14,257 nt of DNA from CAZKUN01 sp964555935 (GTDB lineage Bacteria; Armatimonadota; Zipacnadia; Zipacnadales; VGFC01), in contig CAZKUN010000232.1 of the NCBI GenBank assembly GCA_964555935.1, forward strand, positions 1 to 14,257. The letters are read 5' to 3'. The translations under genes were made by a program, and so were the position numbers. Positions 1 through 6,204 of the stretch are shown piece by piece. The notes beneath the pieces are model-generated. The model was given only the letters and a program-made list of their open reading frames with translations, was not told where the DNA came from and made no database searches. The number at the start of each line of letters is the position of its first letter. Position 1 is the first letter of the stretch.

Positions 1-132
1 ACGCCTCCCGACCATCGGTGTGGTCCTGAGAGGTTCGCTCATTGACGCGACCACGCCTTCTGCATGTAGGAACGCAGCCCCGCGAGGGAGAATTGGCCAA
101 GCTGGAGACCAGCCAACATTTGGGGGCTACAC
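1..132 (+). other. Leader region of the PNPOx-like gene
   Basis: No gene is supported here. A TTGACG hexamer at 42-47 followed after 17 nt by TGTAGG (65-70) could be a weak promoter, but the -10 match is poor. A small hairpin, GCTGG (101-105), loop AGA, CCAGC (109-113), lies about 20 nt upstream of the ATG at 133. The ribosome-binding signal is only a G run (122-126) six bases before the start. Short reading frames here are in-frame alternatives or shadows with no recognisable protein. Confidence 0.3.
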
Positions 133-567
133 ATGGAACGCGACGCGATCATCGAAACAGCTCGAAAGATCATCTTGGAGAACAAGGTCTTCGTACTCGC
201 CACGGCCGGCCAAGACGGCGCGCCGTGGATGCGGTGGATGGGGGGATCGGTGTTGGATGAGCCGCTGACGGCCACCATGGCCGCGCTGTCATCATCGAAA
301 AAGATGGACCAGATCCGCGCGAATCCGCGAGCGCAACTGATGTTCCAGACGAAGGACCATCACAGCGTGGTGACGTTGACTGGCACGTGCGAGATCGTGG
401 AGGAACCGGAGCAAAGGCAGAGGGTGTGGGATGCGTTTCCCGGGCTGAAGAGTTACGCCTCGGGCCCGGAGGACCCGGGTCTGGGGGTGATACGCTTCAC
501 GACGGAGCGCGTGGAGCTGATACTCCTGGATGAGTATGGGACCACGCCCCAGGTCACGGACGTGTAG
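133..567 (+). CDS. Pyridoxamine 5'-phosphate oxidase-fold (general stress protein 26-like) protein
   Basis: A 144-residue cytosolic protein that resembles the small split-barrel flavin-binding family (pyridoxamine 5'-phosphate oxidase-like, general stress protein 26-like). The family signs are the opening helix, the strand KVFVLATAGQDGAPWMRWMGG-like segment at about residues 18-39 (a hydrophobic strand, then a D-G-x-P turn, then an Arg-containing strand), the KMDQIRANPRAQLMF segment near residues 57-71, and the V-T-L-T-G-x-x-E-I-V strand near 77-86. Members bind FMN, F420 or heme as dimers, and many have no known substrate, so the reaction cannot be given. The length is normal for the family. 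It is the only gene on its side of the ten-N gap and is convergent with the pseudopilin gene, so its link to the rest of the window is not certain. The family is fairly sure; the function is unknown. Confidence 0.8.
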   Translation: MERDAIIETARKIILENKVFVLATAGQDGAPWMRWMGGSVLDEPLTATMAALSSSKKMDQIRANPRAQLMFQTKDHHSVVTLTGTCEIVEEPEQRQRVWDAFPGLKSYASGPEDPGLGVIRFTTERVELILLDEYGTTPQVTDV

Positions 568-614
568 GGCAATTGCCGGCGTGACGGCAGCGACATCCGC
601 CACGCCTGATACCA

Positions 615-1274
615 TCAGAACAGGTCGAAGAACTTGNNNNNNNNNNGGTTCTGCCCGTAGAAGAACTCGTCCGTCTTCTTCCACTTCACGTGCCCGTCGA
701 CCCACGCGATGTTGGTCCCGTCGTTGTGGGCGGCTTGGGGACGAGTAACCCACCCGGGGTCTCCCGCCACGGGCTCGGCGTCAGTGTCGTTGGCGGGCTT
801 GGCGGGGGGCGAACCGAAGTTCGACGGGGCGTCGATCCGATGGTCCGGTCCGACCACGGCCCCCGAGCTGTCGAAGCACTTCTTGGAGTCACAGAGCATC
901 ACAGTCTCGCTTGGCGAGTAGACGGAGCCCAGGAACTGCCCCTGCACGTACGTGTCGTTGTAGCCGAACGACCGCTGCTTCGTCTCCGGACACGTGAGGA
1001 TGTCGGTGCTGGTAATGTACGGTTGAGCATAGTGCGTGTCCCAATGCATGAAGACGCCGCCCCCGGCATCGTAGTAGCGCGGAGGGAGTATCTCGTCGTA
1101 ATCATCCGCGTACATGAGTAGCCCCAGCGTGAGCTGCTTCTGGCTGCTGGCGCAACTCGCCTGGCGCGCCTTCGCGCGGGCTCTCGCAAACACGGGGAAC
1201 AGAATCGATGCCAGAATGGCGATGATAGCGATTACAACCAACAGCTCAATCAGAGTGAAGCCACTGCGCCTCAT
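615..1274 (-). CDS. DUF1559-type pseudopilin (prepilin N-terminal cleavage/methylation domain, H-x9-DG)
   Basis: A type II secretion/type IV pilin-like protein of about 219 residues including four unknown ones at the gap. The class III signal is clear: MRRSG before the cleavage site, then mature FTLIELL with the conserved Glu at +5, and a single hydrophobic helix to about residue 28. LFPVFARARAKARQ and a YADDYDE segment follow. Near the C-terminus H183-x9-D193-G194 is the H-x9-DG motif of the large pseudopilin families expanded in Armatimonadota, Planctomycetes and relatives. These are processed by prepilin peptidase and inserted in the inner membrane; individual roles are mostly unknown. The start is supported by GAGGAG eight bases upstream. 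It follows cdsA by 23 nt on the same strand. The last residues (KFFDLF) lie past the N run, so the true C-terminus is uncertain. Confidence 0.88.
   Translation of the reverse strand: MRRSGFTLIELLVVIAIIAILASILFPVFARARAKARQASCASSQKQLTLGLLMYADDYDEILPPRYYDAGGGVFMHWDTHYAQPYITSTDILTCPETKQRSFGYNDTYVQGQFLGSVYSPSETVMLCDSKKCFDSSGAVVGPDHRIDAPSNFGSPPAKPANDTDAEPVAGDPGWVTRPQAAHNDGTNIAWVDGHVKWKKTDEFFYGQNXXXXKFFDLF
637..646. other. Ten-N scaffold gap
   Basis: Ten consecutive undetermined bases join two contigs. They fall inside the last codons of the pseudopilin gene. The size may be estimated or arbitrary, so the reading frame across it, and the adjacency of positions 1-636 to the rest, rest on the scaffolder's evidence. 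In favour of a correct join, the frame stays open and ends plausibly in KFFDLF 20 nt beyond the gap. Confidence 0.95.
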
Positions 1275-1297
1275 GGCGAGATCTCCTCGGTCCGCGT

Positions 1298-2182
1298 CTA
1301 GGTAGGGATGACGAACAGCCGGAAGTACATGTAGGCGATTGGCATGGTGAAAAGCAGCGAGTCAAACCGATCGAGGATGCCGCCGTGTCCGGGGAGGATC
1401 GTCCCGAAATCCTTGATGCCGAGTTCGCGCTTGATCATTGACTTGGCCAGATCGCCGAGCTGGCCGAAGACCCCGATGACAATCCCTAACGAGATCATGT
1501 GCAAGGGCTGCAGGCCGAATGAGCTGCCGAGACCCACGCAGACGATTACGGCCGTTAGCAGTCCTCCGATGTGGCCCTCCCAGGTCTTGTTGGGACTGAT
1601 GCCGGGGAAGGAGCGCCGCGTGCCCAGGGACTTGCCGACAAGCGCAGCCATGGTGTCTTGCATCCAGACCGTCGTTATGATCAGCACCAGCGCGCCGCAG
1701 CGGTCCAGGAAGCCCCCCTCGGGGATGCCCCCCACGTGATGCAGCGGGACGGCGCGAAGACGTAGTAGGAACGAAAAGAGCAGGCCTACCCATACGACGC
1801 CGAAAACGGTCGCGCCGGTGTTGGCGATGACGCTGGTATGCCCCGCCCGCCAGAATTGGGCCATGAAGGCGAGCAGCACGGCTCCCGCGACGCAGACGGT
1901 GATCATACCCGAGCGGAGCGCGGGATTCTCGGCTACGAAGTGGGTCGCGGCCATTATGCCCGTCGCGCAGGCCCAGCCGGCGGGCGCCACGGCGACGATG
2001 CCGTTGCGCGCGACCCCGCGGTAGAACTCGTGCAGCCCCACGAGCATCGCGGCTGTGGCGACGATGAACATCGGCCAGCCGCCGAAGTAGAGCAGCAGGA
2101 TGACAAATGGGATGGTGATGACCCCGGTCCAAAACTTCGGCCCCAGGGGGAGCTTGGATAGGGGTTTGATATCGGAGGTCAT
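1298..2182 (-). CDS. cdsA: Phosphatidate cytidylyltransferase
   Basis: Inner-membrane enzyme that makes CDP-diacylglycerol from phosphatidate and CTP, the branch point of bacterial phospholipid synthesis. At 294 residues the length is typical. Several hydrophobic segments are visible (roughly residues 18-50, 62-80, 92-110, 120-140, 162-176, 206-240). The family signature is complete at residues 248-274, beginning SMIKRELG and running KDFGTILPGHGGILDRFD. The earlier SPNKTWEG box (196-203) and a conserved Asp (D176, in QDT) are also present, although the usual D-T-G-A-Y around it reads D-T-M-A-A. GGAG six bases before the ATG supports the start. It lies 54 nt after the broken GH99-like gene and 23 nt before the pseudopilin, not beside uppS or dxr, its common partners. 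Confidence 0.95.
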   Translation of the reverse strand: MTSDIKPLSKLPLGPKFWTGVITIPFVILLLYFGGWPMFIVATAAMLVGLHEFYRGVARNGIVAVAPAGWACATGIMAATHFVAENPALRSGMITVCVAGAVLLAFMAQFWRAGHTSVIANTGATVFGVVWVGLLFSFLLRLRAVPLHHVGGIPEGGFLDRCGALVLIITTVWMQDTMAALVGKSLGTRRSFPGISPNKTWEGHIGGLLTAVIVCVGLGSSFGLQPLHMISLGIVIGVFGQLGDLAKSMIKRELGIKDFGTILPGHGGILDRFDSLLFTMPIAYMYFRLFVIPT

Positions 2183-2236
2183 GCGTGGCTCCAGATCATG
2201 AATGGCGTATTATTGCTTCGCGAGTCTAAACCTCCT

Positions 2237-2701
2237 TCACCCGTCATCGGGTGCGGGCAGTTCGCCAAAGATGTCGCGGATGGCCTCCAGGTATGACGTT
2301 CCCCACTGGGTGCTGGGCTCCACGTAACTCCCCTCGAGCCACTCGTTCCAGGCCTCGACGGTGACGAACTTCCTCAGGTCGCGTTCCTCGATCAGCGCCT
2401 TCGCGCGCCGAAGCATCTCGCGGTACGCATCCGGCGTCTGTCGCTGAAAGACGAAGCCCGTCGAGCGGAAGGTCGGCTCCCAATTCTGCATGGGCGTCGT
2501 GGGAAGCAGGTAGTCGCGCCCGTGGGCGTTGGCGCCATGGATCCAGGTCTCGACGTGTCCGGAGATCGTCTGAGTCGGGAAGTCCTCCAACAGATCCGTG
2601 ACCGCTCGCTCGCCGAGTTGGCGCTGGACGGGACTCTCGCCGCCCGTGCGCGCGAGCACGTAGCCCGTAGCGCCGTCTAGCCCGAAGCCGGTCCAGAACA
2701 T
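2237..2701 (-). CDS. C-terminal fragment: catalytic end of the GH99/WbsX-like barrel
   Basis: MFWTGFGLDG to the TGA at 2237 completes the barrel; the ATG at 2701 is just the first Met after the shift. The key segment is V-E-A-W-N-E-W-L-E-G-S-Y-V-E-P near fragment residues 115-129, followed by a YLEA helix. This matches the WbsX/GH99-like motif, and its E-W-L-E places two Glu three residues apart (E120 and E123 of the fragment), as in the E-W-H-E of GH99 endo-mannosidases. Since the catalytic Glu pair is kept, the intact protein could be an active glycosidase; the substrate cannot be told. Confidence 0.65.
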   Translation of the reverse strand: MFWTGFGLDGATGYVLARTGGESPVQRQLGERAVTDLLEDFPTQTISGHVETWIHGANAHGRDYLLPTTPMQNWEPTFRSTGFVFQRQTPDAYREMLRRAKALIEERDLRKFVTVEAWNEWLEGSYVEPSTQWGTSYLEAIRDIFGELPAPDDG

Positions 2702-3542
2702 TGCCGCTCGTGCTGTTCACAGCCGCTATGTAGACATCCGCGTAACCCCGATCTCTTGCGACGGCACGGATTCGCTCGATGTAAGCGGCGGCTTTCTCCT
2801 CGTCACCGGCCACGGTGACGAGTTGGCCCGTGTCCCAGAGCAGCACGAACGGCTTGTCGTCGATGCGGTGGTAGTTGGGCTGGCTGAAGAAATGGTCAGC
2901 CATGTACTCGGGCATGTCGGTCGGCAACTCGGCGAACGGCGGGTGGTTGGTGATCATGACCGCGAACGGCATCGTCTCGGCGAACCGGTTCGTCTCCGTG
3001 GGCGGCGCGCCGACTTCGTCCTTGCCCAGGAACCCGATCTCCAACGCGCGATTGCCGAAGAAGCTCGGGTCCATCGCACCATCATCGTCAGTGCCGGGAT
3101 ACCAGTCCCACATCATCAGGTTCACCGCATGTTCGCGCATCCAGTGCACGTGCCAGTCGATGACGCGCGGGTCGCTGGCTCGGTAGAAGTGGATGCCGTT
3201 CTGCGTCATCTCGACGTCAGCGGGATCGTACAGCAGCGGCAGACGCCACGGCGCGCGCTCGGCGACCTGCTTCCAGCCGTCCCACGTGTACTCAGGCTCC
3301 CACGCGGCGAAGTACCACATGGCGACCGTGTAATCGCTCGCGACCGGCACGGTCTCGGGTGGCGCTTCCTGCGAGACATCGATACGTTTCGGAGCGACCG
3401 GCAGTCGGTACTCGCGACGCCACGGTTCCGTCTGGAACTCAAGACCCGTCGCCGGTACGGGGCGGGCTTCACCGGCGGATGCGGACGCGGAGGCCTTCAC
3501 GGCATGAAGCGTCACGTCGCCCGCTGACCCAAGCCCGAGCAT
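2244..3542 (-). CDS. Middle fragment: N-terminal part of the GH99/WbsX-like barrel (frame wrong after about residue 280)
   Basis: The ATG at 3542 is internal, not a true start: the frame is open upstream to the G tract and reads GIETI, completing the second sandwich. True protein continues with YTVAMWYFAAWEP, NLMMWDWYPGTDD, a PFAVMITNH strand and KPFVLLWDTGQ, the alternating strands and helices expected of the WbsX/GH99-like barrel. After VYIAAVNSTSG the translation becomes Arg-rich and low in complexity, which is a shadow of the correct frame. The reading frame stays open to 2244 only because the DNA is GC-rich. Confidence 0.6.
   Translation of the reverse strand: MLGLGSAGDVTLHAVKASASASAGEARPVPATGLEFQTEPWRREYRLPVAPKRIDVSQEAPPETVPVASDYTVAMWYFAAWEPEYTWDGWKQVAERAPWRLPLLYDPADVEMTQNGIHFYRASDPRVIDWHVHWMREHAVNLMMWDWYPGTDDDGAMDPSFFGNRALEIGFLGKDEVGAPPTETNRFAETMPFAVMITNHPPFAELPTDMPEYMADHFFSQPNYHRIDDKPFVLLWDTGQLVTVAGDEEKAAAYIERIRAVARDRGYADVYIAAVNSTSGNVLDRLRARRRYGLRARAHGRRESRPAPTRRASGHGSVGGLPDSDDLRTRRDLDPWRQRPRARLPASHDAHAELGADLPLDGLRLSATDAGCVPRDASAREGADRGTRPEEVRHRRGLERVARGELRGAQHPVGNVIPGGHPRHLWRTARTR
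2690..2722 (-). other. Frameshift 2 in the GH99-like gene
   Basis: Reading must change between these limits. The upstream bound is a TGA of the downstream frame at 2719-2717; the downstream bound is where the middle frame stops looking like protein. Losing one base, or gaining two, restores N-S-T-S-G followed by M-F-W-T-G-F. There is no homopolymer here, which makes a simple slippage cause less obvious than at the first site. Confidence 0.65.
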
Positions 3543-4381
3543 GATCGTCTCGATGCCCCCCCCCGCCAGCCGGGGTGGTCGCCGACCCGGATGTTGTAGG
3601 TGGACCTCACCGCGGGCGCCATGGTGAACGGCACGGCGTGGCGCGTCGAGTCGCCCTTGGCCATGAACTCGATGAACGCGGGCACGTGACCGTCCGGGCC
3701 GGGGATCGCCGGGGCAGTCGCCTCGATGATGAGGTACCGCGCGTCGGCGGCGTCCAGGTCAAGATGGGGCGAGATCGCCCGCGTCTCGCGCGAGGTGGGC
3801 ATGACGTGCAGCCCGGCTTGGCGCTGCTCGGTGTCACCCGCCGGGACCACCCAGCCCTCGTCGCCGCGGGTGAAGTCGAAGTCGGCCTCAACGGGACCGG
3901 GCCGGTCGAACTTCAGGACCTTGATGCTCTGTATTGCATAAGTGCCTGGCTTGCCCTCGGGCGGGTCGAAGCGCAGCCCGACGACGCGCTCCGCGTCCTG
4001 CCAGAATGGCTGAACGCGGAGGGTCTGCCAGTCATCATGAGCCTCAACCGCGACTTGCAGGCGCCTCTCGCCGCTGAAGCCTCCGTAAGGACCTTCGGTA
4101 TCGGAGCGCCAGAACCACTCGCAGATGCCCTCGGTCGTCGACTTGAGCGTGATCTCGATCGTATCGCAAAGGGCTGGCTCGATATCAAACAGCGGGCCTA
4201 CGATCAGGACGTCTGAACCGGTAGCGCGGAAGGTGAGAGCATCATCGACGATCTCAAGCGGCGACGTCCTGTTCCCCTGCCAGTCCTGGACGCCATCGGC
4301 GAAGTTCCAGGCGACAGCCTCGGTGGGCTCGGCGGCTCTGGCCGCGTGGCCGATGGGCAGCAGGAATGCGAGCGCGATCAT
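3512..4381 (-). CDS. N-terminal fragment: signal peptide and two beta-sandwich modules
   Basis: This frame holds residues 1 to about 277 of the interrupted protein. MIALAFLLPIGHAARAA is a short hydrophobic leader with no Lys or Arg before the core, so export is likely but the signal is weak by standard rules. Residues about 22-145 look like a carbohydrate-binding or galactose-binding-like sandwich (AWNFADGVQDW opening, closing strand IQSIKVLKF). Residues about 150 onward start a second, similar sandwich (DFDFTRGDEGW opening). After W-R-G-G the frame runs into unrelated residues (ASRRSCSGLGQRAT) and stops, which marks the shift at the G tract. Confidence 0.6.
   Translation of the reverse strand: MIALAFLLPIGHAARAAEPTEAVAWNFADGVQDWQGNRTSPLEIVDDALTFRATGSDVLIVGPLFDIEPALCDTIEITLKSTTEGICEWFWRSDTEGPYGGFSGERRLQVAVEAHDDWQTLRVQPFWQDAERVVGLRFDPPEGKPGTYAIQSIKVLKFDRPGPVEADFDFTRGDEGWVVPAGDTEQRQAGLHVMPTSRETRAISPHLDLDAADARYLIIEATAPAIPGPDGHVPAFIEFMAKGDSTRHAVPFTMAPAVRSTYNIRVGDHPGWRGGASRRSCSGLGQRAT
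3556..3564 (-). repeat. Nine-base homopolymer G tract at frameshift 1
   Basis: Nine C on the plus strand (nine G in the coding strand) sit exactly where the first two fragments lose frame. Seven or ten G would restore the frame, giving W-R-G-G-I-E or W-R-G-G-G-I-E. Such tracts are prone to polymerase slippage in cells and to basecalling or consensus error. Confidence 0.8.
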
Positions 4382-4409
4382 GAGCGCGGATCTCCTCGGG
4401 CGCGAGCCC

Positions 4410-5180
4410 CTACTTCAGCCACTTCGCGGCGTTGCGGAATCGGATGCGGTCCTTCTCGGCGCGCGTCGCGTTGGTAACCTCGATCTTCACGAGCGGCGGG
4501 TCGGGGTACTTCAGGCAGGCGCCCGTACCAAACGCCAGCCTCTCCGCGCCGACGTTGTCGATCAGCGCGCGGATCTCCGAGTGTCCCAGCGCGCTCATCC
4601 GGGAGATCCCGATGAGGTAGTTGTCGGGCAGGCCGTTGCCTGCCTGGCCCAGGGCCGATCCCGTGAAGCCGATGCCGTTGACGAGCATGAACCGCGTCTT
4701 CGGGTGCCGCGATACGAGCCCCGCCACTGACCCCGCCGACATGTCCGGAATGTTGATCAGCCAGTGCCGCTGGCGCGCGTCCGTCTGGCGCAATGGGATC
4801 GAAACGATCAGGCCGATCTCCGCCGCCGCGCTCGCGAGTTCGCTGCAACACGCGTCGTCCGGCGTGTAGGCGTGATAGCTCGGATAGATGCGGATTCCCT
4901 TGAAGCCCGCCTCGGCGGACGCGCGCAGGTCATGCTCCCAATCAACGTAGGTCGGGTTGATGACCGCGAACGGATGCAGGCGATCGCGATAGCGCTTGGT
5001 GTCCTTCGCCAGGTCGTCGTTGGCGGTCTGTGGGTTCTTGTAGAAGACGCCGCTGACGCTTGAGACGCAGGCTTGGTCGATGCCCTTGGCGTCCATGAGC
5101 TTGAGCAGCTTGGCGGGCGTGTTGTGGCGGAGCTTGCGAAACGGCCAATGGCCGACGTAGGTGTTGATGTCGATCAGCAT
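4410..5180 (-). CDS. Amidohydrolase-related (Amidohydro_2 fold) protein lacking all metal ligands
   Basis: A 256-residue cytosolic protein of the amidohydrolase-2 (PF04909-like) fold, paralogous to the gene just upstream. Shared landmarks are the M-D-A-K-G-I-D-Q-A-C-V-S helix and strand, the Y-R-D-R-L-H-P-F-A-V-I-N-P segment, GFKGIRIYPSYH (residues 92-103) and NVGAERLAFGTG (209-220). Aligned by eye with its neighbour, each metal or catalytic position is replaced: HxH becomes N5-T-Y7, the strand-5 His becomes P129, the strand-6 His becomes N168 and the strand-8 Asp becomes G220. Classical hydrolytic or decarboxylating chemistry is therefore unlikely; it may be a pseudoenzyme, a binding partner of the active paralogue, or a metal-free enzyme. 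It starts inside the upstream gene (7-nt overlap, ACATGCTGA) with AGGTGG seven bases before the ATG, so translation is probably coupled. The reaction is unknown. Confidence 0.85.
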   Translation of the reverse strand: MLIDINTYVGHWPFRKLRHNTPAKLLKLMDAKGIDQACVSSVSGVFYKNPQTANDDLAKDTKRYRDRLHPFAVINPTYVDWEHDLRASAEAGFKGIRIYPSYHAYTPDDACCSELASAAAEIGLIVSIPLRQTDARQRHWLINIPDMSAGSVAGLVSRHPKTRFMLVNGIGFTGSALGQAGNGLPDNYLIGISRMSALGHSEIRALIDNVGAERLAFGTGACLKYPDPPLVKIEVTNATRAEKDRIRFRNAAKWLK

Positions 5181-5950
5181 GTTGATGCCACCTTCCGCGC
5201 GGCCAGCAGCTTCTGCATGTTGCCGCCGAGGATCTTCTGCTTCGCCTTCTCCGGAATCTCGGCGGAGCGGATCTTGCCGATGCCCGCCGTGTACGACATG
5301 TCGCAGGCGAAGAGCAATCGATCCGCGCCGAGCACGCTCGCGGCCATCTCAACGACGCCATCGTCGACGACGCTTCCGCTCGTATCAGCATACGCGCTGG
5401 GCGCGCTTCGGAGGGCCTTGATGGCCCATTCCCAGTCACCGCCGCCCATGATGTGTCCGCAGATCAGCATCGCCTCGGGGTAGCGGTTGGCCACCTCGGC
5501 GATCATCGTGGCATCCGTAATGCGCGGCTGCGCGGGGTTGTAGAAGTGGGACTTCCCCGCATGTTGGAGGATAGGCACTCCCAGCTCGATGGCCAGTTCT
5601 ATCACCGGCCACACGACGGGCTCGTTGCAGGGATACTCGTTGTAGATCTTGATCCCCATGAAGCCCTGGTCGATACGCCGGCGGATTTCATCGAGGGCTG
5701 CGTCGTGGTAGCCTGGATTCACGTAGCAGTATCCCAGGATGCGGTCCGGGTAGCGTTTCATGGAGTCGAGGACCCATTCGTTGCAGTCGATGCAGCCTTC
5801 GATCGCTGCGGGCCGGGTCGGGGTGAGGATGGAGCAGGCGACTTGGTCGATGCCGAGTTTATCAGCGGCATCGATGACCAGCCGATCGCTCGCCTCCCAG
5901 TTCCGGTCGCTCTGACGGTTCGCCAAGTGCTCGTGGCAACTGATGACCAT
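5174..5950 (-). CDS. Metal-dependent amidohydrolase (Amidohydro_2 family)
   Basis: A 258-residue TIM-barrel hydrolase or lyase of the amidohydrolase-2 branch, which includes sugar and aromatic lactonases and decarboxylases. All expected ligands are visible: H6-E-H8 on strand 1 (SCHEHL), K101 in GIKIYNEYP, H130 in ILQHAG, H166 in ICGHIMGGG and D217 in FACDMSY. The open frame reaches back to 6175, but that extension reads through the REP-like repeat and is rejected. The ATG at 5950 places HxH at residue 6 as usual, gives the same length as the paralogue, and has a moderate AGAAGGGA signal about nine bases upstream. A candidate promoter lies at 5970-5998. It is the first gene of the minus-strand series and overlaps the next by 7 nt. 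The neighbours suggest a sugar acid or its lactone as substrate, which is inference. Confidence 0.9.
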   Translation of the reverse strand: MVISCHEHLANRQSDRNWEASDRLVIDAADKLGIDQVACSILTPTRPAAIEGCIDCNEWVLDSMKRYPDRILGYCYVNPGYHDAALDEIRRRIDQGFMGIKIYNEYPCNEPVVWPVIELAIELGVPILQHAGKSHFYNPAQPRITDATMIAEVANRYPEAMLICGHIMGGGDWEWAIKALRSAPSAYADTSGSVVDDGVVEMAASVLGADRLLFACDMSYTAGIGKIRSAEIPEKAKQKILGGNMQKLLAARKVASTC

Positions 5951-5969
5951 GGGCAGATTCCCTTCTGGC

Positions 5970-5998
5970 TTGATATCCGGGCGCGGTCGCAGTGTCGA
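5970..5998 (-). promoter_or_regulatory. Candidate sigma-70-type promoter for the amidohydrolase operon
   Basis: On the minus strand TCGACA (5998-5993, five of six to consensus) is followed by exactly 17 nt and TATCAA (5975-5970, four of six). Initiation would fall some 10-15 nt upstream of the ribosome-binding site of the gene starting at 5950. The leader would be very short. This is a by-eye match in GC-rich DNA, so chance is possible. Confidence 0.4.
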
Positions 5999-6027
5999 TT
6001 CGCCGCCCTCCCGAGGGTGTCCTTCGC

Positions 6028-6116
6028 CGTCTGTAGGAGGGGTTTCAACCCCGACGCCGTGCGCGCGACGGTGGCCCTGGCAACGCCGGTCGGGGTTGAA
6101 ACCCCTCCTACAGACG
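6028..6116. repeat. Inverted pair of REP-like palindromic elements
   Basis: A perfect 28-bp inverted repeat: the left arm is 6028-6055 and the right arm 6089-6116, with a 33-nt spacer (6056-6088). Each arm contains the core GGAGGGGTTTCAACCCC, which is itself a dyad (GGGGTT, TC, AACCCC). The TGTAGGAG-type head with an internal palindrome resembles the REP/BIME elements spread by RAYT transposases in other bacteria. The arms could form a long hairpin in RNA or a cruciform in DNA. No second locus of the element is seen in this window, and no transposase is present. Confidence 0.85.
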
Positions 6117-6136
6117 ACTGGAGGTCGTCTCCCGCA

Positions 6137-6167
6137 CAGACAGGCCCGCCCGGGCGTTCTGTAGAAT
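6137..6167 (+). promoter_or_regulatory. Candidate promoter for the lyase operon
   Basis: TAGAAT at 6162-6167 matches the -10 consensus in five of six positions and stands out in GC-rich DNA. The best -35 is CAGACA (6137-6142, four of six), but its 19-nt spacing is long. Initiation near 6174 would leave a leader of about 30 nt carrying GGAGG before the ATG at 6205. A small hairpin, GCCC (6144-6147) with GGGC (6152-6155), lies in the spacer. Confidence 0.35.
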
Positions 6168-6204
6168 GGACCCATGCCGCGACACTATCGTGGAGGCTTC
6201 TCCC

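Larger units (their letters stand above)
2237..4381 (-). pseudogene. Secreted GH99/WbsX-like glycan-active protein, interrupted by two compensating frameshifts
   Basis: Three overlapping minus-strand frames (4381-3512, 3542-2244, 2701-2237) together make one protein of about 714 residues. The first and third pieces are in the same frame and the span is an exact multiple of three, so the two shifts cancel. The order is: hydrophobic N-terminus ending AARAA (likely signal peptide), two beta-sandwich modules, and a C-terminal barrel of the GH99-like/WbsX group, whose members act on glycans. The start has GAGGAG ten bases upstream and lies 28 nt after the metal-less amidohydrolase, suggesting one operon. 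The first shift falls in a nine-base G tract and the second near 2690-2722. Either this is real decay or slippage, or the consensus has two errors; since the catalytic end is well preserved, I lean to sequence error or recent damage. Confidence 0.75.

Noticed and set aside
568..614. Terminator between the convergent first gene and the pseudopilin
   Set aside because: GGCAATTGCC (568-577) is a short palindrome and GCCG/CGGC forms only a weak hairpin, with no T run; too little to call.
2823..3527. Plus-strand frame of 234 residues opposite the GH99-like gene
   Set aside because: Arg- and Val-rich with no domain, while the minus strand has clear WbsX/GH99-like motifs here.
6028..6116. CRISPR or intrinsic terminator reading of the inverted repeat
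   Set aside because: Only two copies in inverted orientation with no regular spacers, so not CRISPR; no U tract follows either arm, and it lies upstream of both divergent genes, so a terminator role is not supported.
5951..6175. N-terminal extension of the amidohydrolase frame back to an ATG at 6175
   Set aside because: It translates the REP-like inverted repeat and the intergenic region into Arg- and Pro-rich sequence, and the ATG at 5950 places HxH at the usual spot.
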